The notes below the pieces were generated by a model, which saw only the letters and a list, made by a program, of their open reading frames with translations, ran no database searches and had not been told where the DNA came from. A stretch of DNA of 64,000 bases, taken from NCBI RefSeq assembly GCF_031457955.1, contig NZ_JAVDXN010000006.1:124001-188000 (forward strand). Reading direction: 5' to 3'. Position 1 is the stretch's first letter, and each line of letters starts with the position of its first letter. Below, one piece after another: positions 1-7,707 of this stretch. The translations under genes and the position numbers were made by a program. The DNA comes from Mixta sp031457955 (GTDB taxonomy: Bacteria > Pseudomonadota > Gammaproteobacteria > Enterobacterales > Enterobacteriaceae).

Positions 1-602
1 CGCACCGCCATTCGCGCTTCCATCATAATATGATGCAGATGTTCGCCCGCCAGCGCACGACGATCGCGGGCGCGAGGCGCATCGGGCATCGGGATCAGCG
101 TGGGCGGCAGCACCGTCAGCGTAATGCGCGGAAACAGACGCCGCTTAAAGACGCCGCCAAGACGGCCAAACGGCGTATATTCCGCCCCTTCGATGCGCAT
201 CGGCACCACGGTTGCCTGCGATTTTGCCGCCACGAAGCCCGCGCCGCTGTATACCTTCATCAGGGAACCGGTGATGGTAATGCGCCCTTCCGGGAAGATC
301 ACCACCGGTCGCCCTTCGTTCAACGTGCGCACCAGGTATTTCAACGACATCGGCCGCGTGGGGTCAAGCGGAACAAAATCCACCATCGGCTTCAGCAGCC
401 GCATAAACCATTTATCGGTGATATCTGAATAGACGGCAAAAACCGGCTTTACCGGCAGAAACAGCGCCAGCAGCGCGCCGTCGAGAAACGAGGCGTGATT
501 CGGCGCTATCAGCACCTTGTCTTTGCGCAGCCCGGAAAGATCGCCGCGCAGCTGCACGCGCCACAGCAGACGAAACAGAAAACGGAAAAAGGAAAAAAGC
601 AT
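1..602 (-). CDS. aas: Aas, 2-acylglycerophosphoethanolamine acyltransferase / acyl-ACP synthetase (5' part, cut by window edge)
   Basis: Bifunctional inner-membrane enzyme that re-acylates lysophosphatidylethanolamine using acyl-ACP made by its own C-terminal synthetase domain. About 200 N-terminal residues are present, starting MLFSFFRFLFRLLWRV at the ATG at 602 and running off the left edge. The acyltransferase block I motif NHASFLD (HX4D) and block III motif FPEGRIT are both visible, and PDAPRARDRR and HHIMMEARMAV match E. coli Aas. The AMP-ligase domain lies outside the window. A hairpin terminator separates it from the upstream transpeptidase gene on the same strand, so it is probably transcribed on its own. 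E. coli also has aas near galR. Confidence 0.93.
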   Translation of the reverse strand, partial: MLFSFFRFLFRLLWRVQLRGDLSGLRKDKVLIAPNHASFLDGALLALFLPVKPVFAVYSDITDKWFMRLLKPMVDFVPLDPTRPMSLKYLVRTLNEGRPVVIFPEGRITITGSLMKVYSGAGFVAAKSQATVVPMRIEGAEYTPFGRLGGVFKRRLFPRITLTVLPPTLIPMPDAPRARDRRALAGEHLHHIMMEARMAV

Positions 603-679
603 GCCAGCTCCTTAGCAGCCGAAAAAACTGGCTATCACCATGCAGCAAAGGCACGCTGAACTCAACGCTGGCGGGTTAA

Positions 680-710
680 AAAACCGCGCTGTTTCCGTTA
701 GCGCGGTTTT
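680..710 (-). terminator. Rho-independent terminator after the FtsI-like gene
   Basis: An 11-base perfect inverted repeat (AAAACCGCGCT at 680-690 and AGCGCGGTTTT at 700-710) with a 9-base loop is followed on the minus strand by a T run (A run at 678-683 on the plus strand). It sits just after the stop of the transpeptidase gene and before aas. Confidence 0.8.
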
Positions 711-718
711 CTTGCGGT

Positions 719-2440
719 TTAACGCGGCGCGCCGCTGACCAGCGCATCAGGGGCGATATTCATATGTTTCAGCACCGGTCCCATGATATTACCGAAGATC
801 GGCGCGGCCACCGATCCGCCAAAGTGATCGCCTGCGGTGGGATGGTTAATCATCACCACCAGCGCCACCTGCGGATTGCTGGCCGGTGCGATGCCTGCGG
901 TATAGTTAATGTAACCGCCATCATATTTGCCGCTGGCGCCCATCTTCTCCGCCGTACCGGTTTTGGTGGCTAACCGGTAACCCGGCACCGCGGCGCGGAT
1001 CCCGGTGCCGCCCGGCAACACATCGCTCTCCAGCATATGCACCACGGTTTTTACCGTATCGGGATTAGCGACCTGTTTACCGATTACCGGCGGCGTCACT
1101 TTAGTGATGGAAAGCGGACGGTAAATGCCGTAGCTGCCCAGCGTGGCATATTCGCGGGCGATCTGCAGCGGCGTGACGCGTAATCCGTAGCCAAACGAGA
1201 ACGTCGCACGTTCAATATCGGCCCAGCGCTGACGATGCAGTGGGAAATAGCCGACGCTTTCGCCAGTCAGCCCAAGACCGGTGGGTTTGCCGAGGCCGAA
1301 AGCGTGATAGGTATTCACCAGCGCTTCCGCCGGCATCGCCAGCGCAATGTGCGAAACGCCGATGTCGCTCGATTTTTGCAGAATGCCGGTCATGGTCAGG
1401 CGCGGCCAGTGGCCCACATCGCGGATCAGGTGGCCGTTAACGCGATACGGCGTGGTATCCAGCACGGAATCAGGCCGTACCAGGCCGCGCTCCAGCCCTT
1501 CCATCACCACTAACGGTTTTACCGTCGAGCCCGGTTCGAAGCTGTCATTGATCGCCACGTTACGCATTTGCGCCGGTGAGACATCCGCGTAGTTATTCGG
1601 GTTGAAAGAGGGATAAGAGGCCATACCCAGAATTTCGCCGGTATCGATCTTCACCAACACCGCCGCGCCGGAGTCCGCTTTATTCAACAGCACGCCATCG
1701 CGCAGTTTGCTGTAAAGGGTGTACTGATCGAACTTATCGATACTGAGTTGCACGGTAGGCGGCTGTTTCGGCGGCTGATAGTCGATCATCGCGATGATAT
1801 TACCTTCGCGATCCTGGCGATATTTTTCCACGCCCGGCTGCCCCTGTAGCACTTTGTCGTAGCCTTTTTCCAGCCCGTTCAGGCCGCTATTATCTGCGCC
1901 GACAATGCCAATAAGCGGCGCTGCGGCCTCGCTCATGGGATAAAAACGGCTGTCGTTATAGACGCTGCTGATGCCTTTCAGATGCAGCTTGCTGATATCT
2001 TTGGCGATGCCCAGCTCGATTTTATGGCCCAGGTAAAGAAAGCGGCGATGCGGGTTAGCGGTAATTTGCTGCTGGATCTGTTCCGGGCGCTGGCTAAGGG
2101 CGCTGGCCAGATATTCCCATTTGGGGCTGGTGAAATCGGGATTGGCCTCCAGCACGCGCTGCGGATCGGCAATGATGTCGCGTGAAGGCACGCTCAGCGC
2201 CAGCGTTTCGCCATCGCGATCCAGCAAGGTGCCGCGGTTAGTGGGCAGCGTAACGGTACGTAGCGAACGCTGATCCGCTTCGTGTTCCAGCATCGGATGG
2301 TTAATTAACTGAAGATCGGCGACGCGAGCCAGCAGAACCGACAAACATCCCAGCACTCCCAGACAAATAAGGCGAAACCGAAAGGGGTTGAACGGCGCTT
2401 TGATCTGGTCTTTTCCAAGAAATTTTTGTATGCGCGGCAT
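719..2440 (-). CDS. Second PBP3/FtsI-type peptidoglycan D,D-transpeptidase
   Basis: Class B penicillin-binding protein of the FtsI family, 573 aa, expected to cross-link septal peptidoglycan in the periplasm. A short cytoplasmic N-terminus is followed by one membrane anchor (about residues 23-42), the dimerisation domain (NRGTLLDRDG at 68-77), and the transpeptidase domain with Ser-x-x-Lys STVK (S305), SSD at 357-359 and KTGT at 493-496. FtsI of E. coli has SSN, so the Asn-to-Asp change in the second motif is notable. The ATG at 2440 is chosen because AAGG lies 9 bases upstream; a longer reading frame to 2479 would run into the OmrB terminator. The gene lies outside the mra/dcw cluster, so it is an FtsI paralogue, possibly comparable to PBP3SAL of Salmonella (inference). 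Confidence 0.88.
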   Translation of the reverse strand: MPRIQKFLGKDQIKAPFNPFRFRLICLGVLGCLSVLLARVADLQLINHPMLEHEADQRSLRTVTLPTNRGTLLDRDGETLALSVPSRDIIADPQRVLEANPDFTSPKWEYLASALSQRPEQIQQQITANPHRRFLYLGHKIELGIAKDISKLHLKGISSVYNDSRFYPMSEAAAPLIGIVGADNSGLNGLEKGYDKVLQGQPGVEKYRQDREGNIIAMIDYQPPKQPPTVQLSIDKFDQYTLYSKLRDGVLLNKADSGAAVLVKIDTGEILGMASYPSFNPNNYADVSPAQMRNVAINDSFEPGSTVKPLVVMEGLERGLVRPDSVLDTTPYRVNGHLIRDVGHWPRLTMTGILQKSSDIGVSHIALAMPAEALVNTYHAFGLGKPTGLGLTGESVGYFPLHRQRWADIERATFSFGYGLRVTPLQIAREYATLGSYGIYRPLSITKVTPPVIGKQVANPDTVKTVVHMLESDVLPGGTGIRAAVPGYRLATKTGTAEKMGASGKYDGGYINYTAGIAPASNPQVALVVMINHPTAGDHFGGSVAAPIFGNIMGPVLKHMNIAPDALVSGAPR

Positions 2441-2462
2441 GGTCCATGACCTTAAAACGGGC

Positions 2463-2537
2463 AAAAAAAACCTGCGCATCTGCGCAGGTTGGTGTAATCA
2501 ATAAACTTGTTGATGTTCACCCATCAATACCTCTGGG
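2463..2537 (-). ncRNA. omrB: OmrB-type small regulatory RNA
   Basis: The minus strand begins CCCAGAGGTATTGATGGGTG at 2537, which matches the conserved 5' seed of the OmrA/OmrB sRNAs. It continues through GATTACACCAACCTGCGCAG and ends in the perfect terminator stem AACCTGCGCA/TGCGCAGGTT (2469-2490) followed by eight T. The 3' half is nearly identical to E. coli OmrB. These Hfq-dependent RNAs are made under OmpR control and repress outer-membrane protein and curli-regulator mRNAs. Location between aas and galR is also conserved. E. coli carries two tandem copies; I find only one here. Confidence 0.93.
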
Positions 2538-2589
2538 ACGTAAAATGTACCAAGCGGCAGCGACGGACGGCTATCGATGATTCGCAACA

Positions 2590-2609
2590 GTTACCCGCAA
2601 AATGTAACC
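2590..2609 (-). promoter_or_regulatory. Candidate OmpR-type site upstream of omrB
   Basis: The minus strand reads GGTTACATTTTGCGGGTAAC 53 to 72 bases before the sRNA start, with two GTTAC/GTAAC halves like OmpR half-sites. OmpR activation of omr genes is known in E. coli; this exact site is inferred. Confidence 0.35.
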
Positions 2610-2623
2610 AGCTATGTGATTTA

Positions 2624-4900
2624 TCAGCTATTTTGCAATGTTTGCCGCGCACGGATCTCCACCAGGCAGGACATGGCGTTTGGCCCCTGGGTCAAACGCG
2701 AGGTGCCAATATCCAGCGTCAACACATTCGGATTACCGGCGCGATCCCAGCTCTGCCAGGCACCGCCAAAGCCAGGATCGAACCAGGCGCCGGTTGAGAT
2801 CACCGCCACGCCCGGCGTCAGGCCCTCGTTCAGCCGCAGCCCCGCCAGCATCATGCCACGGGCGTTAAATACCTCGATTTCATCGCCATCGCCGAGACCG
2901 CGCGCCGCTGCGTCCTGCGGATGCATCCACAGCGTTTCATGACCGGCGGTTTTGTTCGCCTGAACATCCGGCGTTGCATCAAGCTGGCTGTGCAGGCGAT
3001 CGGCAGGCTGAATGGAAATCAGATGCAGCGGAAAACGCGTCGCCTGTTCGCTACCCAGCCACTCCTGCGGCGCACGCCATTCCGGGTGCCCCGCCATATC
3101 GTCCAGCTGATAATCCGCGATGCGCTGGCTGAAGAGTTCGATTTTCCCGCTGGGCGTTTTTAACGGGCTGGCCTGCGCATCGGCGCGAAAGTCGGCCATA
3201 AAAACGTAGTCGCGTTCGCTGGCTGGCACCTCGGCATAGCCACGCTGCCAGAATGTGTCAAAGGTCGGCCATTCCACGCCTTTACGCCGCTGCGCCTCGC
3301 CGCAATGCTGGTAAAGATGGGCGATCCACTGCATCTCATTACGGTTTTCGGTGAAACGCTCCCGGTAGCCGAGGCGTTCAGCGAGATCGGCAAAGATATC
3401 GAAGTCGTTACGCGCCTGATGCTGCGGCGCAATGGCCTGATGCATGGCGAAAACAAAGCGATCGCGCGAGGATCCGCCAATATCGTTACGCTCCAGGGTG
3501 GTGGTAACTGGCAATACGATATCGGCCATTTGTGCCGCTGGCGTCCAGACAATATCCTGCACAATAACCGTGTCCGGGCGCTGCCAGCCCTGCACCAGCC
3601 GGTTAAGCTGCTGATGATGATGGAACGGATTACCGCCCGCCCAGTGCATCAGATGAATATCGGGATAGCGGTGCGTTTTTCCCTGGAAAGCATAATTTTC
3701 GCCGGGTTGCAGCAGCATATCGCAGATGCGCGCCACCGGGATCGCCAGTCCAGCCGGGTTGGGGCCGGTAGGCAGCTGCGGCGCAGGCGTATCCAGCCGT
3801 GGGTTGCCCACGCTGTTCATTGAGCCATGACCAAACGAGAAGCCCGCGCCCGGCAGGCCAGGCTGCCCCAGCATGGCGGAGAGCGCAATCATCATCCAGT
3901 AAGGCTGTTCGCCGCGATGCGCGCGCTGTACTGCATAAGAACAGGTGATAAAGCTGCGTTTACCGATCAGCTGACGCGCCAGTTCGCTGATACGTTGCGC
4001 CGCGATGCCGGTGATGGCGCTGGCCCACTGCGGCGTTTTCGCTACGCCGTCGCTTTGTCCCAGCAGATAGTCCCGCAGCTGCGGATAACCGACGCAGTGG
4101 CTGTGCAGAAAGTCACGATCCGCCGCGCCGAGGCGCTCGATCTCATAGCCCAGCGCCAGCATCAGCGCGACATCGGTGTTGGGGCGAATCGCGATCCAGT
4201 CGGCATTCAGAAAGGCAGGACAATCGTCGCGCAGCGGGCTGACGTTGATGACGCGCGTGCCTTTGCGCGCCAGCTGTTCCAGCGCCGGTTTCAGGGTATG
4301 CTCGCCCGCCCCGCCCGACGCCACCTGGGAATTTTTCAGCGCGAGGCCGCCAAACGCCAGCACCACTTCCGCATGTTCAATCACGCTCGGCCAGTCGGTG
4401 ACGCGACCGGTGAGCGGCATATAAGTGCCGATCACATAAGGCAGGAAAAATTGTGCCGATCCCCAGCTGTAGTTGCCCTGCTGATCCACGCCGCCACCGC
4501 CATTGAAGTAGAAGCGTCGTACCAGCGTGCGCGCATGGTTGACCCTTCCTGCCGAAGACCAGCCGTACGATCCGGTAAAGATGCCGCTGGCACCGTAACG
4601 CGCGCGGACGCGCTGGTTTTCTGCGGCAACCAGATCGAGCGCGGTTTCCCAATCCACGGCGACAAAATCTTCCCGTCCACGCAGCGTGCGATCGCTGTTT
4701 TCACGCGCTTTAAGCCAGGATCGCCGCACCATCGGCTGACGAATTCGCTTATCGGAATAGACCAGCTGCGGGATGCTTTGCAGCATCGGCGAGGGGTTGC
4801 TGTCAGCAAAAAAGGGTTCGCAACCAGTAAGTCGGCCATTTTCGGTTACGGCGGTAAACGCGCCCCAGTGGGCAAGGTGCGGTACTTTTTTGATCGTCAT
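2624..4900 (-). CDS. BisC/TorZ-type molybdopterin S/N-oxide reductase
   Basis: Molybdopterin-guanine-dinucleotide oxidoreductase of the DMSO reductase family, 758 aa, most like biotin sulfoxide reductase BisC. Shared blocks include LAHWGAF at the N-terminus, FTGSYGWSSAG, GNYSWGSAQ (the Ser expected to bind Mo), GTDVALMLA-like NTDVALMLALGYE, MHWAGGNPFHHHQ, DIVLPVTTTLERNDI, and KTPSGKIELFSQRIADY. No Fe-S cysteine motif and no twin-arginine signal are visible at the chosen start, so a cytoplasmic BisC-like role is favoured; the substrate (biotin sulfoxide, methionine sulfoxide or TMAO) is not decided. The ATG at 4900 (MTIKKVPHLAHW) is chosen by homology; no strong ribosome site is present, and an in-frame ATG at 4939 is possible. 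Divergent from galR. Confidence 0.85.
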   Translation of the reverse strand: MTIKKVPHLAHWGAFTAVTENGRLTGCEPFFADSNPSPMLQSIPQLVYSDKRIRQPMVRRSWLKARENSDRTLRGREDFVAVDWETALDLVAAENQRVRARYGASGIFTGSYGWSSAGRVNHARTLVRRFYFNGGGGVDQQGNYSWGSAQFFLPYVIGTYMPLTGRVTDWPSVIEHAEVVLAFGGLALKNSQVASGGAGEHTLKPALEQLARKGTRVINVSPLRDDCPAFLNADWIAIRPNTDVALMLALGYEIERLGAADRDFLHSHCVGYPQLRDYLLGQSDGVAKTPQWASAITGIAAQRISELARQLIGKRSFITCSYAVQRAHRGEQPYWMMIALSAMLGQPGLPGAGFSFGHGSMNSVGNPRLDTPAPQLPTGPNPAGLAIPVARICDMLLQPGENYAFQGKTHRYPDIHLMHWAGGNPFHHHQQLNRLVQGWQRPDTVIVQDIVWTPAAQMADIVLPVTTTLERNDIGGSSRDRFVFAMHQAIAPQHQARNDFDIFADLAERLGYRERFTENRNEMQWIAHLYQHCGEAQRRKGVEWPTFDTFWQRGYAEVPASERDYVFMADFRADAQASPLKTPSGKIELFSQRIADYQLDDMAGHPEWRAPQEWLGSEQATRFPLHLISIQPADRLHSQLDATPDVQANKTAGHETLWMHPQDAAARGLGDGDEIEVFNARGMMLAGLRLNEGLTPGVAVISTGAWFDPGFGGAWQSWDRAGNPNVLTLDIGTSRLTQGPNAMSCLVEIRARQTLQNS

Positions 4901-5050
4901 GGTGGGATGTGAATGCCAGCGAAAAGAACAGAGGGGCATGGTAGCTTTTCCCACTGGCAAAATAAAAGCGCAATATTCGGCGCGCTTTGCGACGAAGCTG
5001 GCATTCTGTGCGGTTGAACTTGCCACTCTTTTCCGCAACACTCTCAGTAT

Positions 5051-5066
5051 GTGTAAACGTTTACCC
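5051..5066 (+). promoter_or_regulatory. GalR operator, autoregulatory
   Basis: GTGTAAACGTTTACCC fits the 16-bp GalR/GalS operator (GTGnAAnCGnTTnCAC) except for the penultimate A. It lies 17 bases upstream of the galR ATG, so repression of galR by its own product is expected; the divergent molybdoenzyme gene may also be affected. Confidence 0.8.
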
Positions 5067-5083
5067 CGGAAGGTTCTCTATTC

Positions 5084-6085
5084 ATGGCTACGATAAAGGA
5101 TGTCGCCAAACTGGCGGGTGTTTCTGTTGCTACCGTTTCGCGAGTTATCAATAACTCCCCCAAGGCCAGTGAGAATTCACGTCTGGCGGTGTTTAGCGCA
5201 ATGGAGCAGCTGCAGTATCACCCGAATGCCAACGCGCGGGCGCTGGCTCAGCAGTCAACAGAAACCATTGGTTTGGTGGTTGGCGATGTTTCCGACCCTT
5301 TTTTCGGGGCGATGGTAAAGGCCGTTGACGAGATCGCCTGGCAAACCGGTAATTTTTTGCTGATTGGCAACGGTTACCACAACGAGGTGAAGGAGCGGCA
5401 GGCGATTGAACAGCTGATGCGGCATCGTTGCGCGGCGTTGGTGGTGCATGCCAAGAAGATCCCGGATGAGGAGCTGGAGAAACTGATGCAGCAGATGCCG
5501 GGCATGGTGTTGCTTAATCGTTCGCTGCCCGCTTTTCAGCAGCGCTGTATTGCGCTGGACGATCGCTATGGCGCGTGGCTGGCGACGCGCCATTTGATTC
5601 AGCAGGGTCACGATCAGATCGCTTATATCTGTTCCACGCATACGATTTCCGATGCCGAGGAGCGTTTGCAGGGTTATTACGATGCGTTGAGAGAGTACAG
5701 TTTGCCCTGTAACGATCGGCTGGTGGCGTTTGGCGAGCCGGATGAGGTGGGCGGCGAGCAGGCGATGACGGAGCTGTTAGGACGCGGCCGAAATTTTACT
5801 GCGGTGGCCTGTTATAACGATTCGATGGCGGCGGGCGCGTTAGCGGTGCTAAGCGATAACGGTATTCGCGTGCCGGAGGAGATGTCGTTAATGGGTTTTG
5901 ATGATGTGTTGGTGTCGCGTTATGTGCGTCCGCGCCTGACGACGATTCGTTATCCGATTGTGACGATGGCGCAACAGGCCGCCGAACTGGCATTAGCGTT
6001 AGCGAATGGTCAGCCGCTACCGGAGGTGACGAATACGTTTAATCCAACGCTGGTGCGCAGGCATTCAGTGAGTTCACCCGGCTGA
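5084..6085 (+). CDS. galR: GalR, galactose operon repressor
   Basis: LacI-family repressor, 333 aa. The N-terminal helix-turn-helix TIKDVAKLAGVSVATVSRVI (residues 3-22) and hinge HPNANARALAQQ are essentially identical to E. coli GalR, as are the effector-domain segments GLVVGDVSDPFFGAMVKAV, ALDDRYGAWLATRHLIQQGH and FDDVLVSRYVRPRLTT. It represses galactose transport and catabolism genes and is released by D-galactose. The ATG at 5084 follows GGAAGGTTCT. In E. coli galR lies directly next to lysA; here about 8 kb of accessory DNA separates them. Confidence 0.97.
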   Translation: MATIKDVAKLAGVSVATVSRVINNSPKASENSRLAVFSAMEQLQYHPNANARALAQQSTETIGLVVGDVSDPFFGAMVKAVDEIAWQTGNFLLIGNGYHNEVKERQAIEQLMRHRCAALVVHAKKIPDEELEKLMQQMPGMVLLNRSLPAFQQRCIALDDRYGAWLATRHLIQQGHDQIAYICSTHTISDAEERLQGYYDALREYSLPCNDRLVAFGEPDEVGGEQAMTELLGRGRNFTAVACYNDSMAAGALAVLSDNGIRVPEEMSLMGFDDVLVSRYVRPRLTTIRYPIVTMAQQAAELALALANGQPLPEVTNTFNPTLVRRHSVSSPG

Positions 6086-6112
6086 GGCTGAGGTGAAGGG
6101 CGGTTTGATGTG

Positions 6113-6152
6113 GATTAGCTTAAAGGTGGTTTGGTGCCGGTCAGTCGAGGGG
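6113..6152 (+). repeat. Border repeat R3 (partial copy)
   Basis: The sequence TTAAAGGTGGTTTGGTGCCG followed by GTCAGTCGAGG matches the 3' part of the repeats at 7315-7402 (ATAAAGGGCGATATGGTGTT, GTCAGTCGAGG) and 8909-8988. It marks the left side of the toxin/immunity island, just after galR. Confidence 0.6.
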
Positions 6153-6245
6153 TGGGCAGTTCCGGCGGGACGGCATAAACCCATCCCTGGGGCCTCCGCC
6201 CACGCCTTCCCTGGCGCGGGAGGCCCGCCTCCACTGCCCACCCCT
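6148..6245. repeat. Nested GC-rich inverted repeat (composite hairpin element, copy 1)
   Basis: A perfect 13-base outer inverted repeat, AGGGGTGGGCAGT (6148-6160) and ACTGCCCACCCCT (6233-6245), encloses an inner stem GGGCCTCC / GGGAGGCCC. The inner part, read on the minus strand, contains CGGAGGCCCCAGGGATGGGT then TTATGCCGTC, the core shared with the elements near 9.1 and 23.8 kb. It lies downstream of galR and may also end its transcript. Confidence 0.65.
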
Positions 6246-6348
6246 CTCCTTCCCCCGGCTGTCCAGCTACCGTAACTTAACATCTCGAAAATAAGCTTAG
6301 AAAAGTAAAAACTACTGGTTATCTCTACCTTGCACCCGAGCGCCAGGA

Positions 6349-6780
6349 TTAAATATTTAATCTGGACAAAAAGGTTTCCTCCTGAAAATCCTGATATATT
6401 CCATCAAATAAAAATAAGCAGCTGCCCTTTTCTACTATGCTAAATCCTTCATTACCGCATTCAATATAAACACCAACACAACCCTCTTTGATCCCTTCCA
6501 ACCTGTACTCAGATATGTTAGTTATTTTTTTGCCAAGATAATTATTGAACTCAACAGCAGTTTCTACGGGATATGCAAACTCATCATCAATATCTTTGAT
6601 ATCCAACAGCATCGGCTCTGAATCTTCAACTGATAAGCGCAAAACACCTTCATCGATAGTTAATGACACCCAGCCAGAAGATGAAACATGGAAAAAGAAT
6701 GCCAGCATCTGGCAAACCAATGCTTTCTCGATAAAAAAAGAACGGAATCTGAAACCTTTAAAATATTCATTAATCAACAT
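6349..6780 (-). CDS. Hypothetical protein, 143 aa, possible orphan immunity protein
   Basis: I do not recognise this protein. It is A+T-rich compared with the flanking housekeeping genes, has a good ribosome site (AAAGGG, 6 bases before the ATG at 6780), and shows no signal peptide or clear membrane segment. The middle is acidic (LSVEDSEPMLLDIKDIDDEF), and the whole looks like a small soluble alpha/beta protein. It is the last of four minus-strand genes in an island that includes a toxin-like protein and the tail of another toxin, so an orphan immunity role is the best guess. Nothing in the sequence proves it. Confidence 0.6.
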   Translation of the reverse strand: MLINEYFKGFRFRSFFIEKALVCQMLAFFFHVSSSGWVSLTIDEGVLRLSVEDSEPMLLDIKDIDDEFAYPVETAVEFNNYLGKKITNISEYRLEGIKEGCVGVYIECGNEGFSIVEKGSCLFLFDGIYQDFQEETFLSRLNI

Positions 6781-6995
6781 ATTAACCCTTTCCCAAAAAA
6801 TCTTTGTGAAATTTTAGGGCTATTATTATCAGTTTCCTCTGCTACCAGCTACCCAGCGACTTTATAGTGGCCATTAACCAACTTTACAAGCTACTTTACT
6901 TTCCCAGCCTTCTATTTTAATAACTCAATATCATCAGGCAAAAACGTTAAAGCGCTCAACGCCCCCCTAAATCTCAGCAGATGGGATTACATCAA

Positions 6996-7235
6996 CTAAG
7001 ATTCTTTCAACGCATCCGATGCTTCCGCAATGACTTTTAAAAAATCATCCAAACTAAATTTCATGGCATTTTTCTCAGCTAAAATTCTGGCGTCGGCAAA
7101 AAACTCAACCTCAATATTATCAGGACCTTTATCTTTGTTTAATTGACAAAAAATTTGGTCTCTGAATGAAACCTCCACGGTGATTTCTTCATAATCAGAA
7201 TCACTAAAAAAGGTTATTTCAAAATCGTCATCCAT
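6996..7235 (-). CDS. Small acidic protein, probable immunity protein to a lost toxin
   Basis: 79 aa, strongly acidic (MDDDFEITFFSDSDYEEITV at the start), no membrane segment. The ATG at 7235 lies 4 bases after the stop codon of an orphan toxin C-terminal tail (7240-7323). A small acidic gene starting right behind a toxin C-terminus is the standard layout of CDI/Rhs-type toxin-immunity pairs. The family is not identified; immunity function is inferred from position and composition. Confidence 0.65.
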   Translation of the reverse strand: MDDDFEITFFSDSDYEEITVEVSFRDQIFCQLNKDKGPDNIEVEFFADARILAEKNAMKFSLDDFLKVIAEASDALKES

Positions 7236-7239
7236 ATCA

Positions 7240-7323
7240 TTACCTCATCAACTTAGGATCTAAAAGACCAGAGAGCGACCCATCGGAGTTATAGCGCAAA
7301 CCGCGCCCATCAGGTATTTTTAG
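7240..7323 (-). pseudogene. Orphan C-terminal tail of a polymorphic toxin
   Basis: Minus-strand translation just upstream of the 79-aa gene gives LKIPDGRGLRYNSDGSLSGL then LDPKLMR and a stop at 7240-7242. The pattern PDGRG-x-RY-x(3)-DG-x(4)-G-x-LDP resembles the extreme C-terminus of many secreted nuclease-type toxins. The coherent part starts where the R2 repeat begins (about 7320), and the frame meets a stop inside that repeat, so only the last 27 or so residues survive. This looks like a displaced toxin end kept with its immunity gene. Confidence 0.6.
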
Positions 7324-7402
7324 ATTGTAGAGTGGTTGGCAAAGTTATGAAAAATAGTTTTATCGTTTATATAAAGGGCGATATGGTGTTGGTCAGTCGA
7401 GG
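7315..7402 (+). repeat. Border repeat R2
   Basis: About 80 bases beginning TATTTTTAGATTGTAGAGTG and continuing through TTTTATCGTTTATATAAAGG to GGTCAGTCGAGG. It aligns along its length with 8909-8988 and its end aligns with 6113-6152. It separates the orphan tail/immunity pair from the intact toxin pair. Confidence 0.7.
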
Positions 7403-7458
7403 GAGCAAAAAGCAGGTATAGGTCTCCCCCCTTCCGCTTCGATAAGAAATCAACAAGT

Positions 7459-7707
7459 CTATTCATTTTTATCATTAAGCAATTTAACCCCTTGTGAAGA
7501 TATACGATAATAATCCATACCGGCAGGGGTTCTGGGTATGATATCGATTAGACCTGCTTTAGATAGGTTATCTACAAGCTTTGCAACATTGCCAGCCCCA
7601 GCCATTTTTCGCTGGCTCAGAGCACGATCAAGGTTATACCAGGTCCAATTGACATCATCCCTTGAGGCCAGCAGCTTTAAAATATTCAGTTCTGTATTAC
7701 TTACCAT
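7459..7707 (-). CDS. Small winged-helix-like protein, possible immunity or antitoxin
   Basis: 82 aa. The order of segments, ELNILKLLASRDDVNWTWYN, then NVAKLVDNLSKAGLIDII, then MDYYRISSQGVKLL, reads like a winged helix-turn-helix (helices, recognition helix, beta wing), similar in size to MarR/PadR-type mini-domains. Its ATG at 7707 overlaps the stop of the toxin-like gene (ATGGTAA), so the two are translationally coupled. That coupling suggests an immunity protein or antitoxin/regulator for the upstream product. Function not established. Confidence 0.65.
   Translation of the reverse strand: MVSNTELNILKLLASRDDVNWTWYNLDRALSQRKMAGAGNVAKLVDNLSKAGLIDIIPRTPAGMDYYRISSQGVKLLNDKNE

Noticed and set aside
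2441..2479. Longer N-terminus for the FtsI-like protein starting at 2479
   Set aside because: It would start within the OmrB terminator; the ATG at 2440 has a proper ribosome site and family-like N-terminus.
3827..4912. Long plus-strand reading frame (361 codons) opposite the molybdoenzyme gene
   Set aside because: It is a shadow of the GC-rich minus-strand gene; its translation has no recognisable domain and no ribosome site.
6074..6283. Small frames over the GC-rich inverted repeat after galR
   Set aside because: Pro/Gly-rich translation of the hairpin element, no ribosome site, no homology recognised.
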